Shown piece after piece: positions 33,792 through 45,423 of a DNA stretch of 64,000 bases. This stretch comes from Allantophomopsis cytisporea (Eukaryota > Ascomycota > Leotiomycetes > Phacidiales > Phacidiaceae), in NCBI GenBank assembly GCA_024752435.1, contig CP103021.1, positions 744,001 through 808,000 of the forward strand, given 5' to 3'. How positions within the stretch are numbered: position 1 is the stretch's first letter; every line of letters begins with the position of its first letter. The translations under genes and the position numbers were made by a program. The notes below the pieces were generated by a model. The model saw nothing but the letters and a program-made list of their open reading frames with translations. It searched no databases and was not told where the DNA came from.

Positions 33792-34378
33792 ATCGCATAC
33801 TTTGCTGCGACGTCGATGAGCGTGGAAGGATGCGCGAATTTGATGCGATGCGAAGGATGTAAAGTAATATCAAATGCGACAAATGTTTGAGAAGACAATG
33901 CCAGGGGGGACGAAGTCGATAAGAAACGGGTCTCAGAAGTTCGAGGGAAATGCGACGACGATCACAACGATTCTATCTGCAGGTACAGTGCACCCGACAG
34001 TGTGTGGTGAATGTAAGATGCGGGCGATGCGATGCGATAGGACAGGATACGATAACGCCGGAAGGGATCTGCTGGAATTCGACGCAAGAATTGTGGAAAT
34101 GTTCTTTTTTCATCAAACAGATTGCGCCGAGACCTTTTCTATCTTTATCCTCTTTTTTTTCTTCTTTTCCTTTTCTGGAAGATGGATGGATTAGTGTAGG
34201 TCTCGGGAATGGGGGACCTTTGCGACGAAGTTGATGTACGGAATTTTGGGTGTCGATGATGGGTATTTGGGGGAGTATAGTTTGTGTGAGATGTGAGCTG
34301 TCAAACCTGCCGGGAGTGCCTGTCGATAGGTAGATAAAGGCGGGTTGAGGTGCACAGTTGTTGGTATGAGCGAGAGGT

Positions 34379-34423
34379 GTATGGACTGTATGGACTGTAT
34401 GGACTGTATGGACTGTATGGATT
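34379..34423 (+). repeat. 9-bp tandem repeat GTATGGACT
   Basis: Four perfect copies of GTATGGACT and one copy with a single change (GTATGGATT), head to tail. Confidence 0.9.
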
Positions 34424-34618
34424 GTGCGGAGCGCGGATTGTGGATTGTGGAATTGTGGATATTGTGGGTGGTAGTGGTAGTGGTGGGTGGTGGATGGTGG
34501 ATGGTGGGTGGGTGGTGGTGGTAGTAATGCTTTGCGTTATGTGGGTGAAGTGTGGGAGTTTGAGCGTGGGTGCGTGCGGTGGTGCTGGTGCTGGTGCTGG
34601 TGCGGTGCGGTGCGGATG

Positions 34619-34620
34619 TA

Positions 34621-34653
<33 letters not shown>

Positions 34654-34660
34654 GTGTGAG
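34619..34660 (+). repeat. TG-rich microsatellite
   Basis: Near-uninterrupted TG dinucleotides with three TA interruptions, preceded by GGTGCT and GGTGC trinucleotide-like runs. Confidence 0.85.
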
Positions 34661-34673
34661 GTTGTGAGGTTGT

Positions 34674-34749
34674 GAGAGTTGTAAGAGTTGTAAGAGTTGT
34701 AAGAGTGTAAGAGTGTAAGAGTGTAAGAGTGTAAGAGTGTAAGAGTGTG
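34674..34749 (+). repeat. 8-9 bp tandem repeat GAGTTGTAA / GAGTGTAA
   Basis: A short array that changes from a 9-bp unit to an 8-bp unit partway, consistent with replication slippage. Confidence 0.85.
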
Positions 34750-35201
34750 AGTGTTTTGAATGTCTTTTGACTATTTTGTCTGAACTGTACTATATTTCTT
34801 CGCGTGTCAGAACCCTTCTCACCCTGTTGTCTTAATCTTTTGCCTTTCTCTTGCTTGACTTTTCATTTATATCTTTGCACGCGGCTGAGTTCTTTGACGG
34901 AGGACTCGATGAAAGCAGTGATGAAAAACGATGTGGGGATGCAATGGGGGGGGGTGGGTGTGGGAAAGGCTGTACTGACTCGGCTGGATGCAGTTTCTTT
35001 TTGAGACTTGATTGTTCTGGTTGATTTATGCGACGCACAGCGATCGATGCTAGAAGGAGGATATTTGGGTTTTGTAGGTGAACAAGATAAGAAGGAAGGC
35101 AAAGAGAAGGAGAAGAGGACGAGGAGAGAGGAAGAGAAGAAGGAAGAGAGGAAGATGGACAAGAAGATGTAGCAGTAGTAGTGGTGGGTGGTGGTGGTGG
35201 T

Positions 35202-35202
<1 letters not shown>

Positions 35203-35265
<63 letters not shown>
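35203..35265 (+). repeat. (AGT)21 trinucleotide microsatellite
   Basis: Twenty-one uninterrupted AGT units; the long Tyr or Val runs of overlapping frames come from this repeat. Confidence 0.92.
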
Positions 35266-35491
35266 TGAGTATGTAATGTAGTAAGTGAATGGTAAGTAGG
35301 TAAGTAATAAATAAGTAAGTCGTAAGTAAGTAAGTGGTAGTCGTAGAAGAAGGGAAAGAAAGAAAGGAAGAAGATAGATGGACGGGCTGGTTTGTGTAAA
35401 GAGGAATAAATGTGTGTGTGGGGGTATGTGTATTTGTGGTGGAAGGAGAGTGAGGGAAGAGGAAGAGGGAGAGTGCGAGAGGAAGGGAGAC

Positions 35492-35518
35492 GTGAGTGAG
35501 TGAGTGAGTGAGTGAGTG
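35492..35518 (+). repeat. (GTGA)n tetranucleotide microsatellite
   Basis: About seven units of GTGA. Confidence 0.85.
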
Positions 35519-36650
35519 GAAGAGTAACAATGAGTCAACGAATAAACTGAAGAGTGTGGCAAGATACTGAATTCAGAGTTGAATGGTGAATGGATTGATT
35601 TTTTATTTTATTTTTCTCTGTGATTAAATCGAGTTGAGTTTCATTGAATTGGGAATTAATTAACTGACAGTAGTAGAGAACAAGTGAGGTTAGTTTGGGG
35701 AAGAAAGATAATTAAAGATAATTCGGGATAGTTAAAATAATTGCTCGACTTTCTTCTATGGAAGCCACATCACTCGAGTTAAATATGTCACAACGGTTCA
35801 AAGTGTGGCAAGATCAGATAGAGAGAGATATGGATAAGGTCAGGTAAGGTAAGGAAGGGTAAGGTACATACATAGGTAATTTAGGTAGGCTCTCTATTAC
35901 TATTGTAGTATTACTCTTGTAGGTATGGTCAGATCAAAGCAAGTATTGGGCCGAGAGTCAAGAGTCAAGAGTTAAGAGTAGAGAGAGCGAGCTCAAGAGA
36001 GTCGAGGGTGGAATGTTGAGGCATGGGCGTGGTAAGTATTGGGAAATCAGACCGATGGGGAGCAAATGCAGTACAGTTTGAGTACAGTGTGTAGTGGTAG
36101 TGGTGGTGGAGGTGGAGGCGGAGGTGGAGACCGAGAGACTACGGATATGGAGGAGGAGGAAGAGGAAGAGGAAGAGGAGCAGGCGGTGGCCGATGCGTAG
36201 GAGGAGCGTTGATTGCGTATATATGAGGGAGAGCGAGAGTGAGCATAAGAGTGAGGCTTCGTCAGAATGCGCGAGAATCAGTGAAAGAGAAAACGTGTAA
36301 AGTCGGGGAAGGGATAAGAAGTTGATTGTGAATTGCGAATGTAAAATGTGAAGGAGGTGAAGTGAAGACGAAGGTGAATGGATAAGGCCCAAAACTATGC
36401 GTACGGCTTGCTTCGACTGGCAGAGTGCGTCTTTCACTCGTCAAGGTGTGTGTGGAGGGGGATGATGCTCCTTATCTTTTGCTCCTCTTGGAATTTGGAG
36501 GATGGCGCTCTACGTGTGTGTGTGCGTGCGTGAGAGAGAGAGACAGAGAGTGTGTGTGCATGCGCGTGTACTGACTGGACTGAACTGAACTGGACTGGAC
36601 TTGACTTGACTTGACTGTATTCTCTTGTCATTCTTACGAGCCTTGACATT

Positions 36651-39600
36651 GGTGGATTGTGTGATCCTTACTTATTGGTAACCACTTAGACCGCGGCATC
36701 ACGCAAAATAGTGCTCTCTTCGCTTTCTTCGATCTCTCCTACGCTTCTCTTACGTCTTAGTGGGCGCGCTTTTGCGGCTGGTGGAACCTCGACGGACGGC
36801 TCTTCGGATGACATATGGCGTACGTACTGAGGAGAGAGACAAAGAGAGCGAGAAAGACGTGCAAAAAGTCCAATGGAGACAAATGGTGAAAGCTGCTTTG
36901 CTCATTCGTGCTGGTGGATCGGGTCCTCTGTGTACCTGGACAACCATTCTATGAATATAACATTTAAAATTAACACGATCTGCCGCTAGGGACGAACGTT
37001 GAGTTAAGTACCTACGGTAGGTATGTAGCACCGGTCAAGGTGGAGGAGGAACCGTACAGACCAGACATCAGAGACACCCATTGAATTTCAGCTCTTCAAT
37101 ATTAATAATTGTACTGTAATCATCCACCAACGCCAAGGAATATCGTCAACTCTGTAAGCCCCACATCTTCTATTCTGCTGATTCGATTCACCATTGCATT
37201 GTACGGATACATCAGGTACGACCCATGTCCTACAGTACAACCGTAGCCTATATTATTCTACTTAGATCTTGCGCTCCATACCTCGGAAGTCATAGGGACT
37301 CTTAACAGCCTCTTAGCCGGTCTTCGCGCCTAGGTCAGTGGCACCTTAGCCTCTATTAGCTCTATCGTTCATTGTGGATTCAAGCGGTGCAATCCCTCCC
37401 ATACCGTACATTCCGTACTAATTAAGTACAGACTCCATACATATCACCCGTATGAATAGCACGGACTTCTTCTACTTGTGGCAGATTGGGGCTTGTTCGC
37501 TCAGCTGCGTTCAGCATAGTCGGCGCTCTAGTATTTCGAGGGCCTGAGAGAGGCATCCTTTACCACGGACGACGTTGACTTCTCATACTTTTGAAGAGTG
37601 AATGAGGCAGGGTACCAGACATGGTTCATGGAGTGCCGATGTATATGTGAATGGATGGATGTATGGATCTGAACACAGGCACCGTTGATTGCTGTGTCCA
37701 ATGGGCATCATTCCTTGTGGTCCGACTATTCTGGTCGGCTTGCTGGAAGCGCCTAGTTTTTAATAATATTGTAAGCATTATCAAGCTACTGACGATCGAT
37801 AAGTAATGTACTGAATACGAAAGTTATGTAGGTAGACCGAATGAATGATTGAGTGATGGGGTGATGGATAAGATTAAAAGCCGAGGGTGATTTTCTATCA
37901 TTGAAAACATATGGAGAAGGCCAATACAGCATTTGTCATTTCATAAACACCGAATCTATCAAAACATATTAGGATTGTTCGCACTCTGTGCATACGTTTC
38001 CTATCTCACGTACGAATACACACCACTTTAAGCCTCTTAGGTGCTCAACTATCACTAGACAAGTCCAAATAGCCCAGACATGTAGATATAATCCTTGGAC
38101 AAAGCCAACGCATCCTGACACACCAGCCATTATGAAGAGTGCTTTCGTGCACCAAACAAATAGTAACGTGAATTTCAAAAGTGAATTCTTGGGTCTAATG
38201 AGACCCCTCATGAGAATCGCTTTCCCAAAATACAAGCATATCATCGAAGAACACTAAGCTGAATCTCTGTGCGTCCATACACTTCTCATAAGACAGCTAG
38301 ATGACATCGTAAGATTCAATGAAGTCAGCCAACATCACATCAACCAGTTCTCCAGTCCCAGTTCATCTCTATCTATCCAGCTTCAACACCTCCCCTCCTC
38401 ACTGACTAACAGTCCAATACAGAAGCCAACGCCAATTCCCGAAGCAGCACCCAAGCCATGGACCAGGGAAGCACGAAGATAAGAAAGTCTAATCATTATA
38501 CACGGCATGTGGATATCTGTAACGGTCGCAGCACCACCACAGCAACCCAGGGACCAGGGGCGGGGTGCGTGGGCAGGGTGGGAGCAAGAGCTGAGTGGTA
38601 GGTTAGGTAAGGTTAGGTGGAGGCAAGGAGCGTTATTCATAGGTAGGACATGTAGAGTAGATATGAGGAGGTAAGAGAACTCTCAGGAATTCGAGTTTGA
38701 ACGCTTTGTCTTGTCCGAGTCGCACAACCCTTTTTTGGTGGGTGAAGTGTCTATTGTATTTGTATAACCTTCACCTCTGCCTGCAAGTCTGTTCTGCATC
38801 TCTCAAGCTCGGCGCAAGTGTTTGAAGGAGTTTGCCTGGGGACATTTACATCATAGATGAGCCGGATTATCTTCTATAGATGTTCAAGTCAGATCACTAG
38901 ATAACGATCGGAGGGTGCTCCTATTCTACTTATATCTATCTACGGACGAGCTTCTCTCTACCTTTCTGTACTCACTCCATTCTCTCAGACACTTCTCAAA
39001 CAGACACCACACACCTCCACGAGTCCCGACAACCAAGTTTCACAGGCAGGGTTCGTAGACTTTTGCCTGTGGTACCTGAGCTGAACTGTGAGATGAGGTG
39101 AGGCAGAGTAGAGTTGTGGACTCTCGCGAAGCTTCAGCTGTGTGGGAGGGAGCTATGACCAGTCCGATGATCTCCAACAAAGAGCGTGCGTGGAGAGTTG
39201 AGAAAGCGAATTGACAAGCATCGTATGAAGGAGCATCGTGAGGGTAGAGGACCGACAATAGATGGACGAAATAAGGTGCTCTTTGGTGTTTCCTACTCCA
39301 CGCCTAATCTTGGGTCTTCGCGGATCAATTGTGAGGCTATCTTTTGCTAGGGATGTAATGAATATACCTAATGAAGATTAATTTATTGAAAGACTGACCG
39401 TTAATTTGTGGGGGTGGACCTCTAACCCTTGTGAGCATCGCACTAAGTGAACAGAACTGTAGATCGAAGATTGCTTATTGGTTTGTAGACAAACAAAGAC
39501 ATGTGATTGTCATCTGTCCTGTTTCGTCGCTCAGATATTGAAGGATTCCATGAATACCTTGCCTTGTGAATAGCATCTGCTTTTCTCATCTGTAAACACT

Positions 39601-39940
39601 GTAAACACTGTAAACACTGCGTACTTGGGCTGAGTCGGGCCAACTCGAGCTTTCCGAGTGCCCTTGTTACTTGTCAGAATACGTACATACTTGCGATCTT
39701 GCGTGCTTGTATGCTTTGTTAAGCTTCGGGGGTTAATATGCGGGCACGGGAGATTGCATGTGGGCATGTGAACTGGCATGCTGATTAAGGTACATGAGAA
39801 GGACTTTTTCGTACATGAGTAGGCAGTAAGGTACGGAGGCAAGTGGGAAGAATTCCTATCCTTCTTATTTGCTTGTACGCAGTGCGCATGAACACCCTGC
39901 AGTAGGATTACTCTAATCTATGGAAAAATAAAAGAGAAAG
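36651..39940. other. Gene-poor region
   Basis: No frame has recognisable domains; the longest are about 90 codons and overlap on both strands. GTAC/GGTA-rich motifs recur, for example an almost perfect palindrome at 37009-37023. Confidence 0.45.
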
Positions 39941-40000
39941 ATAGTAGGTTATGTATGTATATGTATGTGTATGTAGGTAGGTAGGTAGGTAAGTAGGTAG

Positions 40001-40002
<2 letters not shown>

Positions 40003-40031
<29 letters not shown>

Positions 40032-40049
40032 TGTATGTATGTATGTATG

Positions 40050-40078
<29 letters not shown>
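40003..40078 (+). repeat. (ATGT)19 microsatellite
   Basis: Nineteen uninterrupted ATGT units; forms the left arm of an inverted arrangement with 40125-40158. Confidence 0.92.
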
Positions 40079-40080
<2 letters not shown>

Positions 40081-40124
40081 TATGTACTATGTACTATGTA
40101 TTCATATGTACGCAGTATGTTTGT

Positions 40125-40158
40125 ACATACATACATACATACATACATACATACATAC
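40125..40158 (+). repeat. (ACAT)n microsatellite, inverted relative to the neighbouring (ATGT)n
   Basis: About eight units of ACAT, the reverse complement of the ATGT array 46 bases to its left, continuing imperfectly to about 40175. Confidence 0.9.
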
Positions 40159-40175
40159 TTACATACTTACATACA

Positions 40176-42969
40176 TGTAAATATATACATACAGTAGTCG
40201 TACGCAGTAGTACGTAGGGATTAGTCGATATAGATATTATGTAGACTATAGTGATGCTACTGATGTGAGACTTACCTACTTACTCGTACCTGTGATGCTT
40301 TGTAAATACTGTAAATTACGGGGTACTGTGCATAGGCATGTAGGGAATTTGTATATACATATGTATGTTGTTTGCACATATGTACGCAGTACGTACCTAG
40401 TATTGTGCTGTCTGTGACTTTTCATTTCTCATACATTTTCTACTGACTCTGATTGCTCGGCCATACAATACTTTCTTTATGTCGATACTTCACAAACATA
40501 TACTTGTATATACTTAGCTGTTTACACTCACTTACTCACTCACCTTCACAACCATGTCAATACAAATATACAATACACAATACACAATACACAATACAGA
40601 ACAAACAAAAACACCCGACCTATGCGTTGTCCCTCAATGAGACATCTGCTCTCCACCTCCAACAACCTTCAAGATCTTCCATGGCTCTTACCATTCATCC
40701 AATTCCTAAGCGGCATCGTCCAAGCTCAAGCTCCCAGCAACAAGCAAAAGCGTGGACCAACATGGGGCCTTCGCCCGGCCACGCTCTCTACGCACCAACC
40801 AACCATATCCCTTACACAAGCATCCCAGTTGAGCGCCTATCTGTCCACCCGCATCGCCATATCTTGAGCCCAGCACTAACTAGCATCCCCCACCATGACA
40901 AAAGAATCAAAAAAAGGCCGGACCGTGCACTGCTGAATACTCAGCTGGACTTTCTTCACCAAAGCTCTGGATAAGATTGACGAAATACGAAGTCAAAATG
41001 GTGTATGGAGTACGACAGCATGAATGTACTACTGAGTGCCGTATAGAACGTTCTACAATGAAGATTTCAGGCAGAGTGAAAAAGTGCTGGACTTCAAAAG
41101 TCTTATTTGTGTTCCTGTCTATTCTTTTTCGCAATTAGCATGAAGAATGTCTGAGATCTTGCCAATGCTCATGTCCATGTGGGATGTGGATATGCTCCGT
41201 AGTCCATCAGCGAGGACGCGACTGGGGCAAGGATGTGCATTCCGTATCGTTGGAGATGCATTGGATGGGATGCGAATAGCTGCAATGACATACAAGTAGT
41301 ATCTCACCTTGCTTGAGTGCAGTTCACCACAGCACAGCTCACAAGGCTCTGCTTGCTTGGACACAGCGCTGGCGAAGATGATAGTCAGTCATTATCAGAG
41401 GACGAGGACATTCAATGGTGACGATCACTGCATATTAGCTGAAGGGTAGCCTTATACAGTACAAATCCCAGGAGATATCTCCATACCCAAAGCATATCAC
41501 ACAAGTTAGGATTCTCTCCACAAAGTCTCAAGTGAAGCCCTTGGCACGAACAGGGCAAGGCAGCCATCAGAATCACATCCCGCCAGTCGCCAACACAACC
41601 ATCTCAGCAGCAGACCGCATCAACTACCGCACCCTACCATCCTGCATCTCCCTCGAACAAAAACCGACCTCCCGGCCTACCAGCGCCTCGGCCCTCAAAT
41701 CAACGGAAGAAGGGCGGGCGCATATGTGAGATTATGCAACTCCATGGGTGCCCGCGGGAGACATGGCATGGCAAGCTTCGGAGAACCAAGATTTCCTGGG
41801 TTCTTGGTCCATACCATACCGTAAAGTACTTAACATAGGGAGAATTGGACACCAATTCAATGAACTTCCCTGGGACTTCCCTTGGGGGGTCATGTTTGTT
41901 TTCTCTTGAAATCCTGCCTTTTGGGTTTGCACTTCGCTGTGTTGTGTAACCAGATTGGAAGCATGATGGATACTCGGGCATCACACGATCGCACTTCTTC
42001 CAGCAGCTACTTTGCTTGATACATACATATGTATATGTCTGTAAAGGTACGTGCAAGACCGTCCATTCCCGTTCCAGCCAAACCAAAGAAAGGAAAAAAC
42101 ATCTAGTACTACGTACAAGAACAGCTTCTCTTCATCACCCATTGATCCTGGCCTCACGGCGCTGTGTTGATGCGTTGTCACTATGCGAACCCCGCCCGCC
42201 TGCACAACGAAACGGCTGCGATGCCGACCGAGCCTGCATGAGGATTGTACATATGTGTTAAGTACACAGTACTTCGCGCGGTGCGCTGGTTGATTGGCAT
42301 AAATTCCGTGCATTTTCTCGCCATGACTATGTACTTTGTAGGTGAGACGTAGTGTGTAGCTGATTCTTTCTTGAATTCTGTGACGAGACATCTAAATGAG
42401 AGTGTTCAACTGGAGCATTGTTGTATCGTGAGTGAGGAATGCGCGAGATGGAAAGTTTTTGGCTGGACACCGCCTGTGAGAGTCGTCTTGGAGGGTAGTG
42501 ATGACCTCGAAATTGAGCTGCCATGGCTATGTGTAGAAGCGTTGGCGAGCAGACTTAGGTTCCTGAGACATGATGTGGGAGTTGGCGAGATGAGAAGGGA
42601 TCTTGATGTACTTGATCCAACAGCGTTGCTATGAGCTGATCTAGATTGAAGAACCCCATCGTCTAATCTGCGATCTCAGAATTGCTGATACACAAGGTAT
42701 GGAATTGATTAAGAGCTGAAGAGCTGAAGAGATGAATCTATCAGTCGCGAACAGGAGTGAGTAGATTGTTGACTTACTGCTACATTGGACTTTCAAGGTG
42801 GCTTGCTACATTTCGTGAAGAAATTCTTTGAGCACACATATCTTCAAGATATTCACTGTTGCTTGTAATATTCCAATCGTTCTCCGAGCCTCGGGGTCTG
42901 TGAGAAATTCCACTTCGTAGGGAGTTTGGCCTAATCTTTGCCTAAAGCAATATGACGCCCGACACTGAA
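40176..42969. other. Gene-poor region before the CCDC97-like gene
   Basis: Several open frames under 180 codons on both strands without domain signals. The + frame 42371-42634 has a more protein-like composition (VFGWTPPVRVVLEGSDD) but no known relative comes to mind and no supporting splice sites were found. Confidence 0.4.
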
Positions 42970-43784
42970 TCAAAAGTCTTGAATACCAGTCTGGTACTCT
43001 GCACTAACAGCACTCTCCTCCTCCCTATCAAACCAAGCCTCCTCCCGATCTCGATGCTCTTCCACATCCAGAGCCTCATCGTCATCCACAGCGCTATAAT
43101 CAAAGTCCACATCTAGACCTTTCAAGAAGCGTCTACATCCAAGTTAGCAACAATATCAAGTACAGAAAGAAATATGCTCCTCTTTCACAAGCCTAGTCTT
43201 CTTTCCAAGTAGAAGAAGAAGAAACCAGAAAGAAGAAAAAAGAAAAAAGAAAAAAGGCGAAACCCAAAAGGAAGGAATAAAGGGAAGACATACTCCCCAA
43301 CAACATCTCTCCAAAGCCTCTCACCCTCCTCTTTATCCCTCACCTTTCCTCCCTCCTCCTCATCCTCCTCATCCTCATCCACCTCAACCAATCCTCTCTC
43401 CTCACGCTCCCGATCCCTATCCCTCAACCTCTCCAGCCGCGCCTCACCCCTCCTAAGCCCAGCCTCCAGCACTGCGCTCCAGCCGCGCTCTTTCCCCGCA
43501 GCCTCGTGGTCCTCCGCCGACTGAAATGCGCGCACGCACCGGTCATACAGCAATGGGTTTATGTATTCGAGGTCCGGGTTTGCGAAGTAGTCCGGGTGCT
43601 GAGCGAGGTATGTTCTGCGGCGGTTGAGGGTGCGGAGTGTGGATGTGGGGCTTGCGATGCTTTGTATGGTTGGTTGTGGGGTGGTTGTGATGATAGTCGT
43701 GTTCGTCGTGGATGAGTCTACGAACTCGGAAGATGTTTGAGACGGTGCTGGTAGTGATGGGTTGGACGTTGTAGAGTGTGGCAT
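42970..43784 (-). CDS. CCDC97-like (CCD97 C-terminal domain) protein
   Basis: Conserved eukaryotic protein with a CCD97-like C-terminal domain; human CCDC97 is associated with the spliceosomal SF3B complex, and the fungal role is not established here. Exons (minus) 43784-43294 and 43132-42970; intron 161 nt with a long pyrimidine tract. Spliced length 217 aa from the ATG at 43784, or 240 from an upstream in-frame ATG at 43853. Family features: RRRTYLAQHPDYFANPDLEY, YINPLLYDRCVRAFQ, a charged helix rich in Arg and Glu, and the spliced end VVGERFLKGLDVDFDYSAVD followed by an acidic tail ending YQTGIQDF. Confidence 0.8.
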
Positions 43785-43853
43785 TTTGATATTGTTGTGA
43801 TAGGCGTAACGGAGGTTGGGAAGAGGGTATGAGGGTGAGTGAGATGAGGTCAT

Positions 43854-44237
43854 TCAGTCATGGATGTAGATGGATAGCATCGCAAATTTGCCATGAGGAT
43901 TGCACGCGTGAATGAATGTCCTTCGACACCGAGGACATTAATTATTGGTCTGAAGACGTCTGATTTGAAATAAAAATAAATGAGGACGCAGCTCTCGGAC
44001 ATGTATGTGGTGTGGCCTCAAGGTACAGTACGACATATCATAAATCTTGTCACATCAATCAATTAAAACGGCTCAACAATATGTAGTGTCCACAGATTTG
44101 AATTGTGGGTAGCAGTCTGTAGCTGCGGGTATTCATCACCATGTCCCTCCCTGCCTGCCATAATACGCTCAAAATACACAAGTCCGCTAAAATGCAACCA
44201 AGCCCAGACCCATAATATACATATCATACACAATTCC
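43854..44237. other. Intergenic, CCDC97-like promoter and mS45 3' region
   Basis: No gene seen. Confidence 0.5.
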
Positions 44238-45423
44238 TTATTCTACTCTCGTAGGAATCTTGACTTGGCCACGGCTTCTATCCATGTGTGGAACACCGTA
44301 ACGCCATCCAGTGCCTCTGGCACCTCTACCAGTTGGGCCAGCGTCGTCAACAGAGATCTCGGTGAATTTGAAGTTCCATCTAGAGCCACTGTCAACGTTC
44401 TTGACAGCCTCTGCTTCACGTTCAGCACGTCGTCGCATGGCAGCAATCTTCTTGGTCAAAGCGATATCACTGCGAGCCTTAGCTCTTGCAGCTCTCTCCT
44501 CGGTATTGAAACCATTGTTTCGGTCTTTAGCCATCTCAATGAGTTCAGGATGAGGTACTCGTTTGTCAGCAGGAAGAAGGTCCTCGTCAAACACTTTGGC
44601 AGCATCCTTTCGAGTGAACTCTCTAGATTCTGATGTAGGATAGAAGATTTGTTGCATGGTGGCGGAATGAACGGGAAGCTCGTTGATGTTCTCATGAGCT
44701 CTAGAGCCTGGAGATGGGTCATACTCGGTCGTGGGAATCATGCTCAAAACAGCCTTGGCATATGGTTTAGCAAGTGGCTTGCCCTAACAAGTATTTGTCA
44801 GTTGATGTAGAACACATATTAATGACAATGAGTGTAGTAGATATTTCTTGTATCAGAGAGGCTCGCATGCTAAATTTTGTAACCATTATGTTTGTCTTAA
44901 AGACTAATCGATTTTTTATAATATCATCATTAAGAAAGGGGACAAGAGAATAGAGAATTGTGATACTTACAGCTTGAGTCCAAGCCCTTTCCACCTCCTT
45001 TAGGCGCACAACAGCGCCTACACGGCTCATATCGATACCAAGCTCAGCACTGACTTCTTGTACCGACAGGCCATCCTTCATGACCTTCGCCCAAACGATC
45101 TCCCTAAGTTCTTCACTGAGAACAGAGTCACTCTTGAAATACGGGTTCTGGGGGAATGGGAAGCGCGCCCTCTTTGAATCAGGGTCCTCCCCAAGGTATT
45201 CACCAGTCTTCCCGTCATAAGAGGCCAAGTAATTTGTGTGGTTTGGTCGAGGCTCCTTCAACTTTTCACCCATATTGTTCATCCATGCCCACATAAGGCG
45301 ACGGTTGAGTGACTCATTGTGTTGTGTCGAAGAGAATGATCTCGACGACTGGTATATGTTCTTATAACATTGAGAGGGTTGGACAATGTCGCGGAGGACA
45401 ATGGTTGGTATTCGAGGTGGCAT
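44238..45423 (-). CDS. Mitochondrial small-subunit ribosomal protein mS45 (Bot1 family)
   Basis: Mitochondrial ribosomal protein of the mS45 family (yeast MRPS35, fission yeast Bot1; 'eukaryotic mitochondrial regulator'). Exons (minus) 45423-44971 and 44783-44238; intron 187 nt. Spliced length 332 aa. The N-terminus (MPPRIPTIVLRDIVQ, SSRSFSSTQ) resembles a mitochondrial presequence. Then LNRRLMWAWMNNMGEKLKEP, NTNYLASY-like NHTNYLASYDGKTGEYLG, PFPQNPYFKSDSVLSEELRE and a helix-turn-helix-like SVQEVSAELGIDMSRVGAVVRLKEVE. The intron is three times the window's usual size and contains a box C/D snoRNA candidate. Confidence 0.88.
44844..44937 (-). ncRNA. Candidate intronic box C/D snoRNA in the mS45 intron
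   Basis: Read on the minus strand, in the sense of the host intron: stem arm TTTCTT (44937-44932), C box ATGATGA (44930-44924), D box CTGA (44856-44853) and stem arm AAGAAA (44849-44844). C to D spans 78 nt. Between them TCGATTAGTCTTT (44911-44899) is a 13-nt perfect antisense to AAAGACTAATCGA, a stretch of 25S rRNA conserved across eukaryotes (recalled from memory). A weak D' (AAGA) follows directly and a C'-like ATAATGG lies 6 nt further. With D' there, the five-nucleotide rule points to the fifth base of AAAGA, which by my count corresponds to yeast 25S Am876, the snR72 site. The guide next to the D box matches rRNA only weakly. Confidence 0.75.

Larger units (their letters stand above)
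33792..36650. other. Repeat-rich presumed promoter/leader of the Whi3-like gene
   Basis: About 2.9 kb of sequence strongly biased to purines, especially G, on the + strand, so that a minus-strand transcript would be pyrimidine-rich. Long frames here encode runs of Ser, Leu, Thr or Tyr and are artefacts of repeats. Known fungal regulators often have kilobase-long leaders; assignment here is inference. Confidence 0.45.

Noticed and set aside
34832..35562. Long minus-strand frames of 170-232 codons
   Set aside because: Composition is runs of Tyr, Thr, Ser and Leu from the AGT and other microsatellites; no start context, introns or domains.
38383..38640. 85-codon minus frame with a hydrophobic segment near its C-terminus
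   Set aside because: Hydrophobicity alone is not enough; no start context, conservation or domain evidence.
40453..40974. 173-codon plus-strand frame rich in Ser, His and Pro
   Set aside because: Begins in repeat-like sequence, low-complexity composition, no domain or signal features.
42371..42634. 87-codon plus-strand frame with fairly protein-like composition
   Set aside because: No recognisable family, no splice partners and no neighbour context; left as unannotated.
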